64,000 nucleotides of DNA from Asterella californica (Eukaryota; Streptophyta; Marchantiopsida; Marchantiales; Aytoniaceae), in contig JAYKYS010000009.1 of assembly GCA_036924285.1 (NCBI GenBank), forward strand, positions 5,518,001 to 5,582,000. The letters are read 5' to 3'. The position numbers were made by a program, and so were the translations under genes. Positions within the stretch are counted from its first letter, which is position 1; each line of letters opens with the position of its first letter. The notes under the pieces were generated by a model. It was not told the origin of the DNA and made no database searches. It saw only the letters and a program-made list of their open reading frames with translations. Shown here one piece after another: positions 11,451 to 24,400 of the stretch.

Positions 11451-12587
11451 ACATGTACAAACAAAGATCTATCGAGATATAATGACTCCTCAGATTGATA
11501 GTCTTGAACCTCAAGTGATGAGGGTGAAAAAATTACAACGAAGTGATCATCTTCTCATTAGGAGATGTCACTGATAAAAGATGAAATGCTCTAACGGTTC
11601 TATTATTTTTTCCAATCTTACTTAACATCCTACGATGCAGTATGTGAAACGTAAAAGACACACGACTCGTGAGTCATGAACTCACGGCAAGCTGAGAACG
11701 GGAAGGATTCTAACGGACTGAATTATCTTCTTTCTTCCGTCCGTCAAGAACTCCCTTTCGAGAAGAACAAGGGAGGGAGGGAAGGAAAGAAGGTGTAAGA
11801 TCTCAAGACCCCCCGCGAGATGAGAACTCGGTTGAGGAGGAAAGTGCACTAGCAGATGAAGGGAAAGAAGCACGGGAGGACGTGGAAGAGAAAGAGAAGC
11901 GAGCGAGGAAGGTGAGGAAATTGAGAAAACGAGACGAGCACGGGTGGAGGATGGGTTGGAGTGGGTCGGGAGCAGCTGCTGCTGCTCCGTGAGCTACAGC
12001 AGCACGACGAGGAGGACGAGGTGGAGGTGCTTAGAAAAAGAGGAAAACGCTGCTTACTGACCAACCTAAGGAACAATTCCACCAGGGCATCGACCGATCG
12101 CCGTCGAGCGGTCCTGTCCTGTCCTGTCCTGTCCTGTCACACCGTGCGCACTCCCCAGGCAACCACTCTGTAATGTAATCAATGAAAAAGCAAGGCAGGC
12201 CAGCAAAACACACACGGAGAGAGGCTGATCGAGACTAGCATCATTGACAGGATTCAGAGGAAGAGGAAAGGGAGGGAAGCAGGAAGGACCTCGAGGGTGA
12301 CTAGATTGTTTTCTCGATATCATGTATTGGGGCCAGTATGACCAGTATGAATAAGTGGGGCGGCAGCTGATGCTGGTGGTGGAGTTATTAGACTTGCTGC
12401 TGCGGCTTCCGCTGTTTAGTGTTGTCAAGGAAGAGAACAGGGAAGAAAAGCAGGGGAGCCGCAGGAAGTAGAGCAGAAGAAGAAGCAGGAGGTGGATATT
12501 GATGCACAACAGTAGAAATTTTCCTTTCCGGTTCGGAGGACAGATTGGTTCCGTTTTGTGGCGGAGTGTGGAGGAGAGACTTAGATT
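11451..12587. other. Upstream region of the ELMO gene
   Basis: The non-LTR-like element fades out around 11450-11600. From about 11700 the sequence becomes purine-rich with runs of GAG and GGA, and it likely holds promoter and 5' untranslated sequence of the ELMO gene starting at 12588. No single TATA box stands out. Minus-strand ORFs here (for example 12066-12623) are the complements of purine-rich DNA and read as Ser/Pro-rich shadows. Confidence 0.45.
12111..12138. repeat. (GTCCT)5 microsatellite
   Basis: Five perfect GTCCT units followed by GTC lie about 450 bp upstream of the ELMO start codon, probably in its 5' untranslated or promoter region. Confidence 0.9.
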
Positions 12588-15500
12588 ATGAGTTCTGGAA
12601 TCTTGCGAAGGCGTGTGCACCATGAGGACGTGGGTGGCGGAAAGTATGATCGAGTGTCTTCAAACGGATCCGATGGAGTGAGCGAGCCTCTTTTAGGTGC
12701 TGATTACTACGAAGAAAGGTCCCGCCAAGCCTATTATGTGAGTCATTGAGTGTATGCACGCTTGATTCAGCATTCGGATCAACGAAATTTGAGTTCGATG
12801 ACTCGCTTTAAGTAAACCAGATAGCACCTTTTTGTGTTTTACTTTACAACGATGTTCCAGTAATTTGGAGATCGGTAGTTGCCGAGCCAGCGAAGCGCAG
12901 CCACAGATTTTCGGGAGTGGTAGCGCCCGCTGCGGAGAAGTTAGTGATCGTTGTAAGAATCGTAGACCACACTCTGTACAAAGATTGTTTAATCTAGGAC
13001 GTAAGACGAGAGGCTCTAAGCCCCAAAGGGTAGATAAGGCTTGGGTTTCAGGAGATAGAGGTTATTTTGAAAGTAACACACCCGTCGAAGTAGTTAGACT
13101 CTGTGCCCTTGAGCGTGAGCATTTTCCTGACGTAGAGGGTTTTCTGAATAGGAGTTCTTTGTATAGTGAAGATAATCGGCCGCTCCAGGCGCGGGCCGCT
13201 GCTCTTAACTTTATCTTGGGCTTCTTGTGATGTTGACTTTCTTGCGACTTCCCTCGCTCGATTCCTCGTGATGTTGTCCGGATCGTGACGAGCTGAGGGG
13301 TAGTTTTGCTGTAGTTTTACCAGGCTAGATATCGAATAGCTTCTATCCGAAATTGTAACGTGGACAGATACAGCTTGCAGAGTGCTTCATGTACTGGTTT
13401 CCCAGACTTTAGTTCTCACTCTTTTAGGATTTGTCTAAGCCTTTCTGTTTGGTGAAGATAACCAAAACTGAGCTTCTGGAAGTGCCAACATGACTTGCAA
13501 TTTGCATACCTATTTACATACGTGGAGGTGTTAATCATTTGACGAGACTGTTGACAGACACATGGAATCTTTAGACTGGCTGCGGGATGCTGTCCGTGTT
13601 GGCCAAGAGTAAGCTAGCTCCATGAAAAGCTATCCCATGTGTTTGTGGTTGGAACCCCGGAGAAAGTGTTGATGAGACTTCCTAAATTTCTGTTCCAGAC
13701 CCACGTTTAAACCCTCATAGTTTGGATGATACCTGCAGGCAATGATGATATTCGCAGTAGCAGTTGGATATATTAAAGTTGGTTAGTTAAGAAAGTTACA
13801 TTTTATGGGCTTATTACGCCAAGTAGCATGGAGTATTGTCTATCACTGGCCACTGTTACATACTAACATTTATCTCCGTGTGGGTCAGACCAGCGATGAA
13901 GAAGGCGACGTTAGGGACAAGAGGAGTAAGGCTGAACAAGCCTGGTCGAGTATCTTCTCTCGATTATTAGTTCAGTGGGCTCAATGGTTCAGTAAGTTCT
14001 TTGTCTTCTGCTCTTTTAAGTCTTTCTATACACTGAACCAAATCGAGTATCTTCTCTCGATTATTAATTCAGTGGGCTCAATGGTTCAGTAAGTTCTTTG
14101 TCTTCTGCTCTTTTAAGTCTTTCTATACACTGAACCAAATGCTTTAGTGCAACAAGCTTTATTCTTTGTAGGTATTGCAAGTTATTACTACTTTATCTAT
14201 GTGCTCGTGTCCATGGTAGCCAAGGACTCTATTCTCCTTGTCTGTTTCCAGCCTTCGATCGTCGTCCATACTCATCCCTCAGTACTCACCCGTCATAAAA
14301 GCATCGTGTGTATTAATATTCCCCTTGTTTCCTTCTCCCTGGAGCAGCCAACGTGGTTGTAGGATCAGGAGCACTTCTGGGGACAGTTCTTTTCCGAGTA
14401 CTCCGGCGGCCGGGAAACGGTGAACAAGCTATGATTGCCGATTTGTCACCCCTGCAGGTACACTATGAAAGCAACAAAACGTAGTCCGTGGCAATTCCAG
14501 TGTTTAAAATGTGATGAGACTGGTTGTAGGTTAGGGCAATTCATGATGTTGTTGTAGTGTAGCGCGTCGGATATGACCACGAGAAAATCAATCATCATTT
14601 GAAGGATAATCGCCATCCAGTGACGGGTTTTCCGCTTGTTTAGAATCGAGAAAGGGGTCTGTTATCTTTGTCCTTTCATTTGGAGGACTCTGTTTCACCG
14701 TTGATTCGTTCTATGCGAGAAGGCTTCCATCCTTGTCCTGTGTAAATAACGTTTCGTTTTCCTCTAATAAAACTAGCCTACGGGAGAGTGAGCAACTGTC
14801 TTAATGGGTATCATCCTCTTTCCACTGGGGTTCTAGTGTAGTTGCCAGTTTGATGACACTAGAACCGCAGGCTGATGACACTAGAACCGCCCCCCTGCTA
14901 GGCTCGCGCCTGGAGAAAGCAGAAGTCGGGAGAGTGTTTAATTAATCGATTAGAGAAGAAAACTCAACCTTCGAAGGCTGAGAAAACCAAGTCCCTGAAG
15001 GATAAGAAAACACAATCTTCGAAGGCACGCATCAGTACTGATCCAACGTACATGGAGATGGTATTAGCACTTCCCCTCTTTTCCCCTTCTTAGAGGTGTT
15101 GAGCTTTGCAGGTAACTTATCAATAACAACGTGCACCAGACTTGAAACCACAGCCCTGTAGCTGGGACTTATCCAAGATCCTAGGCTGTATTGAAGTGAA
15201 TTGTGCGATCACGTTGGAGGGCATGTGTCTTATCATAATTGCCGGAGTCCTCCTTATCTATGGAGATCCGAAGAGGGACATGAGGGTGGGATATTGTGAT
15301 GGGATGACTGTCCGGGAACAGTTCAGGATTGAGCTAACTTTGCCTGCCATTGTGACAACAGGAAAGACGGCTCCAAGAGCTACATGAAAAGTTACATGTA
15401 CCGTTCGATGGAACTCGACCTGAGCACCAGGTACTATTCTTTCCATGATTACTGGTGAGTCATACGCAGCATCCATTCCCACGGCAGAAGTTCCAGTTCA

Positions 15501-17814
15501 AGACCGTGCTTAGGATTAGCTTCGGCCGGAGTGCGTGTAGATTCTTACTGACTTCGGGCGATGCACGTCACTCGTCTGTCGATATCACCAGTAGGTTGTC
15601 CTGTCTAATATTTCACAGGGATTTCATACCGCGATTGGATTCCAGGATTTTATATCAGATACGGTACTAATATTAGATACAGTATTACTACGTCGGGAAA
15701 CGGTGTGATACCTTTCCACTCAGTCTTACCCATCTCTGTTGCATGTGTCAGGAAGCCTTGAAGTCCCTCTGGCGAGCAGCTTTTGGGACTCGTGAGCTCC
15801 CAGGACTTGTATGTGAGGAGTGGAAAGAGATGGGGTGGCAAGGGAATGATCCTTCCACAGACTTCAGGTATGATGACAGACCCGCAGTGACTTTCTAGTT
15901 ACCAGGGTACACTAGTAACTGGAAAACTTTATAAATTCTCGGTTAAGACTGTGCCCTCTTTCAGTATGGTTGGCTCCGTTGTCCCCTGCGTGTTTCATTT
16001 CGGTTCTAGGGTTGTTGCTGTTCGTCTCGTTCATGAACTGGTTGTAAGGCAGATGTCTTAAACCTATGGGGCCAGTTTCAGCGTTTATTTCTGGATAGAT
16101 ACACTCCTCTCTGTGGCAAAGAGATAACTTTCTGGTCTCCCTCCACTGGTTTTGGAGAAAAGTGAAGTTATTGAGTTAGGCAACGAGTGTGAAAGGAGAT
16201 TTTCGTTCTAATTTGTTTTTATGGATGTGCAGGGGTGGTGGATTTATATCACTAGAGAATCTTCTCTTCTTGTCCCACAAGTTCCCTGTACGTGAGAAGT
16301 ATTGCTTTGAGTAATTTCTCTGAAGTGTTGAATGAGCAGGGTTCCGCGTACCTAGTGGTCTGTCTATCTGCTCCCTAGTGGAGGTACACCACGAGGTGCA
16401 TGCCCTTGTTTTAGTCCCTCACTTCCGGGGCAAGTTACCTTCGACGAGTAGTGACGTATAGCTATTTGTCATGCAGCGATCATTTCAGAGATTGTTGCGC
16501 AAAGAAGAAGGCAAGAGGGCAACATGGGAGTACCCGTTCGCTGTTGCTGGTCTTAATATTACGTTTATGCTGATCCAGATGCTCGACCTTCGGTCAGGTA
16601 CTACGGTTTTTCTAGTCGGTTTGTACTTGTTTATACTGGCTTTTGAGTTGCTCTAGGAATAAATGTGGAGCCTGTCCTTGTATTTCTTCTATGACGGTTG
16701 AGTTAGATGTTCACACAAAGTTGTCCAGACGGTTACCGAGGTGGTTACTCCCTTTCTCGAAATTCTTAGTTGCCCGTGTCTAGGAGTCTTCTTTCCTTTT
16801 GTATTCAGCTTCACACATTGTATGGTATTCGAAACGCTTGTCGTGGATTTATCAGGATGCATGACGAGCGTATGCAGAATACGTATAGTCGTTTGTCAAT
16901 ACCAGCTAGGTCTTTTAGTAATGGTATTGTATGAATGTAGTATGTAGGATAAACTGCACCTACTTTCTTAATTTCGTCAAGGTACAGTAGTACTACTTGA
17001 TTTGTTGGAGTCGTGTATACGGTTCAAACAGTCAGCTGGGAATGGCGTGATTGGTAAAGTCTTTCTCGCATGTATAGCCTACTAGTGAATCTCTTATGTC
17101 TACCTTGAACTTCGCTCATGTTTCGTTTCTCGATTTTCAGCCGTACCAAGTTCTCCGGCTGGAATTACCTTCTGTAGGATGCTTGCAGGTAAAACATGTT
17201 TCCCCTGACGGTCGCTGCTTCTTCTTTGAGTTTGAACTCGTGCTGAAAGCTTTCCCCAAGTGATAACCCTTATGAACTTTTATAGATTTTCTCAGTAAGG
17301 CATTTTCCGTGAAGCTGTGGTTCTGCCAAGCGTTTTGTTAAAGGAAACAGTTATGTTGAAGGGAACTGGACGATTGAGAAGCCGAGCTGATGGAAGTTGG
17401 TGGTTTTGTTTTGATTTTCTAATTGCAGAGGACGGGTTAGCTTTCGACATGCTATACTGTGTTGCATTCGAAATGATGGACGCTCAGTGGCTTGCCATGC
17501 ACGCATCTTACATGGAGTTCAATGTATACCTCAGATCGTGCAAACATCAAATTCGTTTCGGCTGCTTCTCCTATTCTCGCTAGATCGCTTATAATTGAGT
17601 GGGACGCGATTTATAGTTTTGCCCCTTCCCTTCGAATATTTCTGGTACATTATAATGGGCTGGTACATGGAATTGATTTTCCCGAATGTTTCGTTTGGAA
17701 TGTGAGCAGGCTGTACTGCGAGCTACACGCACACAACTCGAGAGAGAGTTGATGTTGGAAGATGTCCACCGGGTGGAAGACTTGCCAGCTTACTCCCTCC
17801 TGCTGACTCATTAG
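12588..17814 (+). CDS. ELMO/CED-12 domain protein, ten exons, complete
   Basis: Exons: 12588-12737, 13889-13991, 14348-14457, 15362-15430, 15752-15867, 16233-16287, 16477-16597, 17141-17188, 17429-17523 and 17710-17814 (TAG). All have GT-AG borders and matching phases, giving 323 residues, near the usual length of the plant ELMO-domain family. The N terminus MSSGILRRRVHHEDV and the block SIFSRLLVQWAQWF precede the ELMO domain (about residues 135-310), with WKEMGWQGNDPSTDF, WEYPFAVAGLNITFMLIQML, FDMLYCVAFEMMD and MHASYMEFN. Animal ELMO proteins partner DOCK exchange factors in Rac signalling; plants have the domain alone, with poorly known roles. The exon 2 donor lies inside a 97-bp tandem duplication. 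AATAAA-like signals occur at about 17938 and 18551. Confidence 0.93.
13947..14140 (+). repeat. 97-bp tandem duplication across the exon 2 / intron 2 border of the ELMO gene
   Basis: Copy 1 (13947-14043) and copy 2 (14044-14140) are identical except for one base (TTATTAG versus TTATTAA). Each contains the last 45 bp of exon 2, the donor GTAAGTTC and the first part of intron 2. The second donor would extend the exon by 97 bp, which is not a multiple of three. Confidence 0.95.
14829..14890. repeat. Inverted and direct repeat in ELMO intron 3
   Basis: GGTTCTAGTGT (14829-14839) is the exact reverse complement of ACACTAGAACC (14856-14866). The block TGATGACACTAGAACCGC then recurs directly at 14873-14890. 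A GC-rich tract follows. Confidence 0.75.
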
Positions 17815-20379
17815 CATAACCTTGCATACGCTTGTGATGTAAACGTCAGTGGAAGCTCTTCAGACCAATCCCAGAAAGGTTGATTCGGCAAAATGATTTA
17901 GGGTGTACTCCAGGTGTCAGCCAGGAACCCCTAATCTAATAAAGCCGTCCCAAGAAGAAAGCGATCTGTCCTGCCTAGATCACATTTAGCCACTCCAAGG
18001 CGTCTTGAACGGTTCACCAACCACGAGAAAGCCAAAACATTAGTCATTAGCCACATTAGCCACATTAGCCAAAACATTATTCTCCAGATTGAACATTAGT
18101 CATTCACTGCTGAAAGTTCAGGTATTTATTTGATAGCCTCCTGTATAGTATCATCCACATTGCTGTCTCGATTCTCAGTGGATAACCACATCTTTCGGAT
18201 TTGTTTGCCGTAGACAAGAAGTTTCTGAGCGGAGGTTCGGGTCATCTTTCTTAGCGCATAGGAAATGAGCTAAGTGCAGCACTTCACTTAAGGTCTTTTA
18301 CAGGGAACGTAATTGGTTTAGGGGGGGCCACCAAGAATTATGGTTTGAATGAATTTGTAAGCTCTACGTGGGAAACATTTGGAAATGACATTGAGAGATC
18401 CAGGTAATAAGTTCTAGCATATGCTGCTGCATTTGCGGTGACACTTTTCTGTCATGCGATGTGTGTTTTCTCGAGCTTTTTGTATGCTCCGACATCGATA
18501 ATGCTGAACTGCGCCGAGTGGGGTCGGTAAACTGTTGTTAGCCCCGTCGGTGGAGCAACTCAATAAAGCTGAGATTGCACTAAGTAGCCCAACCTACGTA
18601 AGGTGGTTGGGCTGTGTCGGAAGTAGTTGGGAACTAGGTCATTTCATGAGATATCAATTGAGTCTGTTAGGTTGCTCCGTCGATGGAGTAAGGTGTGTAC
18701 TGTAACCAGCACCAGACAGCATCATCAAGAATGCAAGTGCAGAAGGATGACTGAAGTTGGATGGTCGAGCTCTCTATACTGTTCCGGGACAGGAGGACAG
18801 AAGTCAAAGTTGCCCCCCGTTCGTGTCAGTGCTCAAGCTGGCACTGTTGTTTGCGCTTGCTTCTGCTACGCCAAAAGGTAGTCCTTCCAGCTTTCCGGTT
18901 GAAACTTGGTTAAATGGAAATCGAATCAAGAGCTTCCGGAGAGTCGGCCTTAAAGAGGCGAATGCAACTTCGGAGTCTTGTCCATAGGGAGAGGGTGGAT
19001 CGAGAGCGTAAATATCCTGTTTTATTGCGGCCATTTTATCGCGCCAAGACTGATACGTCCATATATTGTATCGGAACATCGGGGCCTTCTGAGAGAGGAT
19101 CACAGGTGTAGAGGGGTTGGTTAAAACGCTCAATCAGTGCTGTTCCGATAATCAACCCTTCTCGAAGAAGAAGAGGGAGACAGTTTGAAGGCCCACCTTA
19201 ACGGATGCCTGGCCTTGAACAGTCGGTCTGGCAGGTTTTTACGATGAGACAGCGGAGATTAACATGGGGTACCAGCATGTACCTGCCTGCGAGTGTGGGT
19301 TGTTGAGTACAGGTCTTGAACGTATGAAACTTCACGCTTAAGCAGTACTCTCGGGTCAATCGTTCAGCGGTTCAGCAATTAATGATTTTTGAACGGAGTT
19401 TAGAATCTTGCTATATTTTCTCCTAGTTTTTTGGAAAGCACAAAAGCGCGTGTAGACAATGTTAATATTACAAAAATTACTCTGAGTAACAAACGAGGAG
19501 CCACATCGACATCGAAGGGAAATCGAACTTTTTCGTTGATTTCTCATTCTGATCTCGACTGTTAAAGCACAAACAAAACTATATAGACTCCTGGGGTCTT
19601 CCTTTTGCCAGTTAGCTGCAGTGAAGCGCAGACAAGGTACCTTAATTGAGAAATGTCTATTTTCATGATCTTCCCATTTGGTAATAAATCATAAATGTGA
19701 GGATTGAATTGAAGGGTTTTACATTCTGAGTTTTGCTTTTCATCAATCAGGTTAGTATTGACAGAAAACCATAGAATTTTTTTCGAAACAGTGAACATCT
19801 TCTGTGTGATATTTGTTTGTCTTTCTCTTTTTAAGAACCAAAGTCTGGGTCGAATAAAATTTCTGAAGATTGAAACAAAGACTTTTAGTCGATAACAAAT
19901 AGAAGTTTAGCACTTTCTCTAAGAAATATCTTCTCCACAACATTTGTGCATTTGTAAAGATTTGTAACGAGTTCTCATGTTGATTCATATAATGGATAAT
20001 CTTTTTGTTTCATCAAATAATTCATTGTTGATGGCTAGTCCTTCAAACTCATTCCTTGATATGTGTTCTATCTTCAAACTCTTCCATGATGACACGATAA
20101 AAATGTAAAAGTATTATAAAAATTTTAGGTTGTGATAGATATTGTCATAATAAAGATACACGCATCATATCTATCACATGATGAATCTTCATGTGACTTG
20201 GAAGCTTGAGTTGATATACAATTGCATCAACTTTATAAACAATAGAAAAATACTATGAATTGAGGATTGATTTGCGAGTATCAATCAATGTAATGTTGAT
20301 TATGAATGACCAAACTTGATTTTCAACTTCGAACTCTTCACGCATGTGATGTACATCAATTTTGAAACAACTTACAACT
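17815..20379. other. Region downstream of the ELMO gene, no recognised gene
   Basis: It holds the probable ELMO 3' untranslated region, a CATTAGCCA short repeat near 18048-18074 and a 9-bp hairpin at 18586-18613. ORFs at 18627-18987 (+) and 18804-19133 (-) overlap on opposite strands and match nothing I know. Beyond 19.2 kb the sequence turns AT-rich. Confidence 0.4.
18586..18613. repeat. 9-bp perfect inverted repeat
   Basis: AGCCCAACC (18586-18594) pairs with GGTTGGGCT (18605-18613) across a 10-nt loop containing TACGTA. It lies shortly after an AATAAA at about 18551. Confidence 0.7.
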
Positions 20380-21440
20380 TCACATTTACCGCTTCCATCC
20401 TTTTGGTATTGATTGGCAATAGAATACTAATCATGTCAAACTTAATAGAATAAGGCAATATTCATCATACATGAGATAAAAAACGTTTGTTGGTAGGTGC
20501 ACCGAGAGTTGTTGTATATATTGAAATATGTCACCAAAAGAACATATCTCATCTCTTTGACCCGTCTCAAATAAAGACACGGAACATGTTCTCTATAGTT
20601 TTGTTTGCTCATTCACCTAACAATATATGGGTGGTAAGTAGTGGACATGACAATTTTGGTTTGAAATAAATCAAACTGAATTCTCCAAAAAAATATTAGT
20701 AAATTGATGATCTCTATCTGTTATGATCACACTAGACATACCTTGTTGAGCAAATATAGTGTTTAAGTTTATTTGGACAAGTTGATGATGTGTTTTCTTG
20801 TTGATCAAATAGGGATGAATTGTTAAATTTATCTACAAAGATAACCTTGGAGTAAAAAATAGAATTAATTAATGATAGCTTACACACCAAAATCATATTA
20901 ACATGTTACTAAGGTTGGAGGAGTAGAAAAGAAAAAGTAGCAAGTGCGTGATTCGTACTTCTGTTTTGTTGACATATTGTACAACTCTAGTGTATGTTAT
21001 AACATCTTCAACAATATGAAGCTAACAAAAAGCTCCTTATACTATATCAATGTTTTCTTTTTATTTTCACATGCTCTAGAATTGCTGAACTGTGACATTT
21101 TGATAATCTTATAGTGCGTAGTTTTTGATCCTCTAGAATCACTACATCGCTCCATGGAAATTTAATCCATGACTATGAGTGATGGTTTTGTCTAGAAGTA
21201 GGATTCATCTTGATTTATATGATCATGTTATCCAAGACATACATGCAAGTAAGTGCACCAAAATTTTATTTTTTGTTATCAACGTAAGTGATGATCATGT
21301 TGAATCGTTATCTCCATTTTGCCCAATGGATATAATGACTCGTACTGAGATATCTTTTTGCATCTCCAAGAGAACTAAATGTTCGTGGTATGTTTTGTTA
21401 GTGCTTGGTGGTGAAGAATGACCGTTTTATTAATCAATTT
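20380..21440 (-). pseudogene. Extremely decayed Ty3/gypsy RT-integrase remnant
   Basis: Minus-strand translation across many stops shows gypsy integrase order: a degenerate CxxC-type block (VVQYVNKTEV, near 20950), then SVIITDRDHQFTNIFLE (the catalytic Asp in TDRD), then a THYHP/HPQ-like segment and NEQTKL. Upstream at about 21400, TNKTYHEHLVLLEMQ resembles the gypsy RT end. The region is AT-rich, in keeping with long C-to-T decay. No LTRs were identified. Confidence 0.45.
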
Positions 21441-24400
21441 TGTTATAACTACATGCGAGTAAAATATGCTAATTCAAATTCAGTGCTAAAGTTTTAAAAA
21501 TATCTTTAAAGCAAAAAATATATTTTTATACACTAGTCATAAAAATAAAAAGTACTTTATATGCCAAAGAGGATTATTATTTTAGTTCAAAAGAATAAGT
21601 ATTTTTTGTACTTCTGATTTTACAGAAAAATACAGATTCTATCGAAAGCTACTCATGTGCTTTACACTTTCTAATTTACTTCAAGTCCATCTAGTTGTAA
21701 ATTAATGTTGTGACTAAGCTATATGGAATTAAAAATGGAAAATTTCTTGGAGAAAAGAAGATTCTTCCTTGTGACCAAAGTAAAAAGAGGGAAAGAAGAA
21801 TATTATTTCTCTTTTTTATCGATCTTGTGATTTTATGTTATTTATTAATAATATTTATTCAATTAATATATCATATTTTTACCATTTCTGAAAGACTGAT
21901 ATTTATGTCTTGATTGAATTTTATTTTATAAAAATAATTAAATAATTATATTCTATAATTTATCATATAAAAATATATTTGCAACTCTTTAACTACTAAA
22001 CTTACTAAAGTAAGATATTATATCAATATTATAGTGGATATTTTGAGGACGATGACAATGACCAACTTTCCTCTTCGATGCAATGGTAGTTTTGTTCAGA
22101 TGGCCATAACTTCAGTAGTTTTCAGTTCTTGTAGAATTAATCATTATCGTATCGTAATGAGTCTATCTTTAAGATAAAGATATGTTATTCTTAATTCTCT
22201 TATTTATAAAAAATAAAAAATCTTAATGTTATTCATATAGAGTGATACTTATAGTAAAATCTACAACGACTGAAAGACTAACTAGTTTTGAACTGAACTC
22301 TTGATTTCGTATACACATCTTATGCTTGTTTAAGTCCAAGCTTATGACTATATATATTCAGGACATACAGTGAATGATGGTTCACAATAAAGAGACCTTG
22401 AGTTAACTCCATGCACTACCCACATGGAAGTGAAATAATGGAGTACCATATCAAAGAGCAGAATGTATATGTACTATCATCACCATTCGATAGAATACAC
22501 AAAGTTAAAAGACTTGAATTTTATTCAAGATGGCCTAAACACTATCTGGACATGAAAAATTAACTAGTTTTGAAATCAGGAGTCATTCTTCAAGCTTTGG
22601 TCCAACCTCACCAAAAGCTCTTTGCAGGTCTCTCAGTTTGCGCTTCATGTCCTCAAAGTCATCGAAAGATGTTTTGCTATGATGCAAGATGCAAGAAGTG
22701 GACTCGAACATATTGCTGCTGAATGTTATGTTGTTACATCAATGAGACTCTCATCTTATTGCAGTCCCATCTCCATCTCACGTCATACTGATCTACCATG
22801 CCTCCTTACACACTTCTCGTGTTATTCTACACTATGGAAATGAAATCTGCCAATAAAAATTGACACTGTCTCAGTCAGAAGTAAGACGTCTAGTTATCAT
22901 CACCTACCCCAACGTATCAGTCACGAACATATTATTTCTTGTTATGGGTCCGATCTAGTGCAACATTCTAGCGAATGCTGTGTCAAGTTTGAACTATGAC
23001 GCATGGCTCGATCAAGTAAATAATTGATCAAGATATGATGAACCAAAATGTTCTTCTAAGTATTCCAAGCATAAGATGTAGGAAATTTGATAGAAGATAA
23101 GGAAACTACTGTAACAATGTAGCTCGGAGAACATCAAATGAGAAATAATAATGAAGAAGTGGATTTTCAAGAGTTTTATAAGTCTAAAAATTCTGAAAAG
23201 ATGTGAAAAATTTCAGGAATTCTTGAGGAGTTGGTAGTACGGTGACTCAATAACATTAGATAAGATTTGATAGACTCATTCTATAGCTCAGCTCAACAAG
23301 ATTTCAAGACTACAATGGTATTATAACAAAAAAACTGATCATTGTATATTATGATTTATACACAATGTATGGTTACTACTAATTTGTGTCTTGTAAGTTA
23401 TATGTTCTCGTGTACTTTGTAAAATATAGAAAATGTACCCTAGAGCATGTAATGAGAAAGATGATATAAGTGTTAAACATGCTAATTAGACAAAATAACA
23501 TCTTCCAAAAGTAAAAAAGAAATGAGGGGTTAAATTGCTTGAGGATGTTAGGAAGCTTCATGATCTTATGTTTGTTGTCTCACAACTCCCCAAACGTGAT
23601 AAGAGTTTAGAATCTTGTCTTTCAGAGATAAATAAACCATCAGTAAATTGTTGGAAGAGCAACAACTAGTATCTTAGTTTATCATTAAACTCATTTTCTG
23701 AGTAAAAATTTAATGATAATTAAGTTATGAATCCTCAAAGATATATACACTCTGAATGAGTATAATTACTCTTCATTGATAGATAGGTAATGTTATTCTG
23801 ATGAGATAAAGTTAAGCATTCTTCTTTTTCACAATTGACCATTCATATGTAGTAGTTGGTATTATTCTATTATATTTCAAGAAAATATAGCATTCAATAT
23901 AATATAAATGATATCATTTATTACCAATAATCGGAATTAATATATTTGCATGGTTAGTATTGTATCATAATATATAATGGTTACCATATTTTAGTTTAAA
24001 GATGAGTTTGATTGAGTACAAAATATAATGCACAAGGAATTATTAATGTGTTGATATTTACATATATATATATATATTTGATTTTTTTAAGCATCTTGAT
24101 TATATATATATATATATCTTACTTTTTGATGGCTTTAGTAATAATATTTGTACTTACTAAAATGATTCTGATATAAATTAATTATTTAGAATGTTTAATT
24201 AATAGAATTTTTTATATGGGAACAATTACTTTTGAACTTAAATATACATATATTCTAATTTTTATTTTCTGTAGTTATATCTACATGAACTAAATTTTAC
24301 AATTATTATGTTATTACATAATATAAATTACTTTTTTCAGATATATAGATGTTTATAGATATATACATCTTTAACTCTATTTAATTTGACTGTAGATAAT

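Noticed and set aside
12832..13230. 132-residue + strand ORF inside ELMO intron 1
   Set aside because: It lies wholly within a phase-consistent intron, has no recognisable domain and no own splice or start context. Length alone is not enough.
18804..19133. 109-residue minus-strand ORF
   Set aside because: It overlaps two + strand ORFs, matches no family I know, and no splice partners were found.
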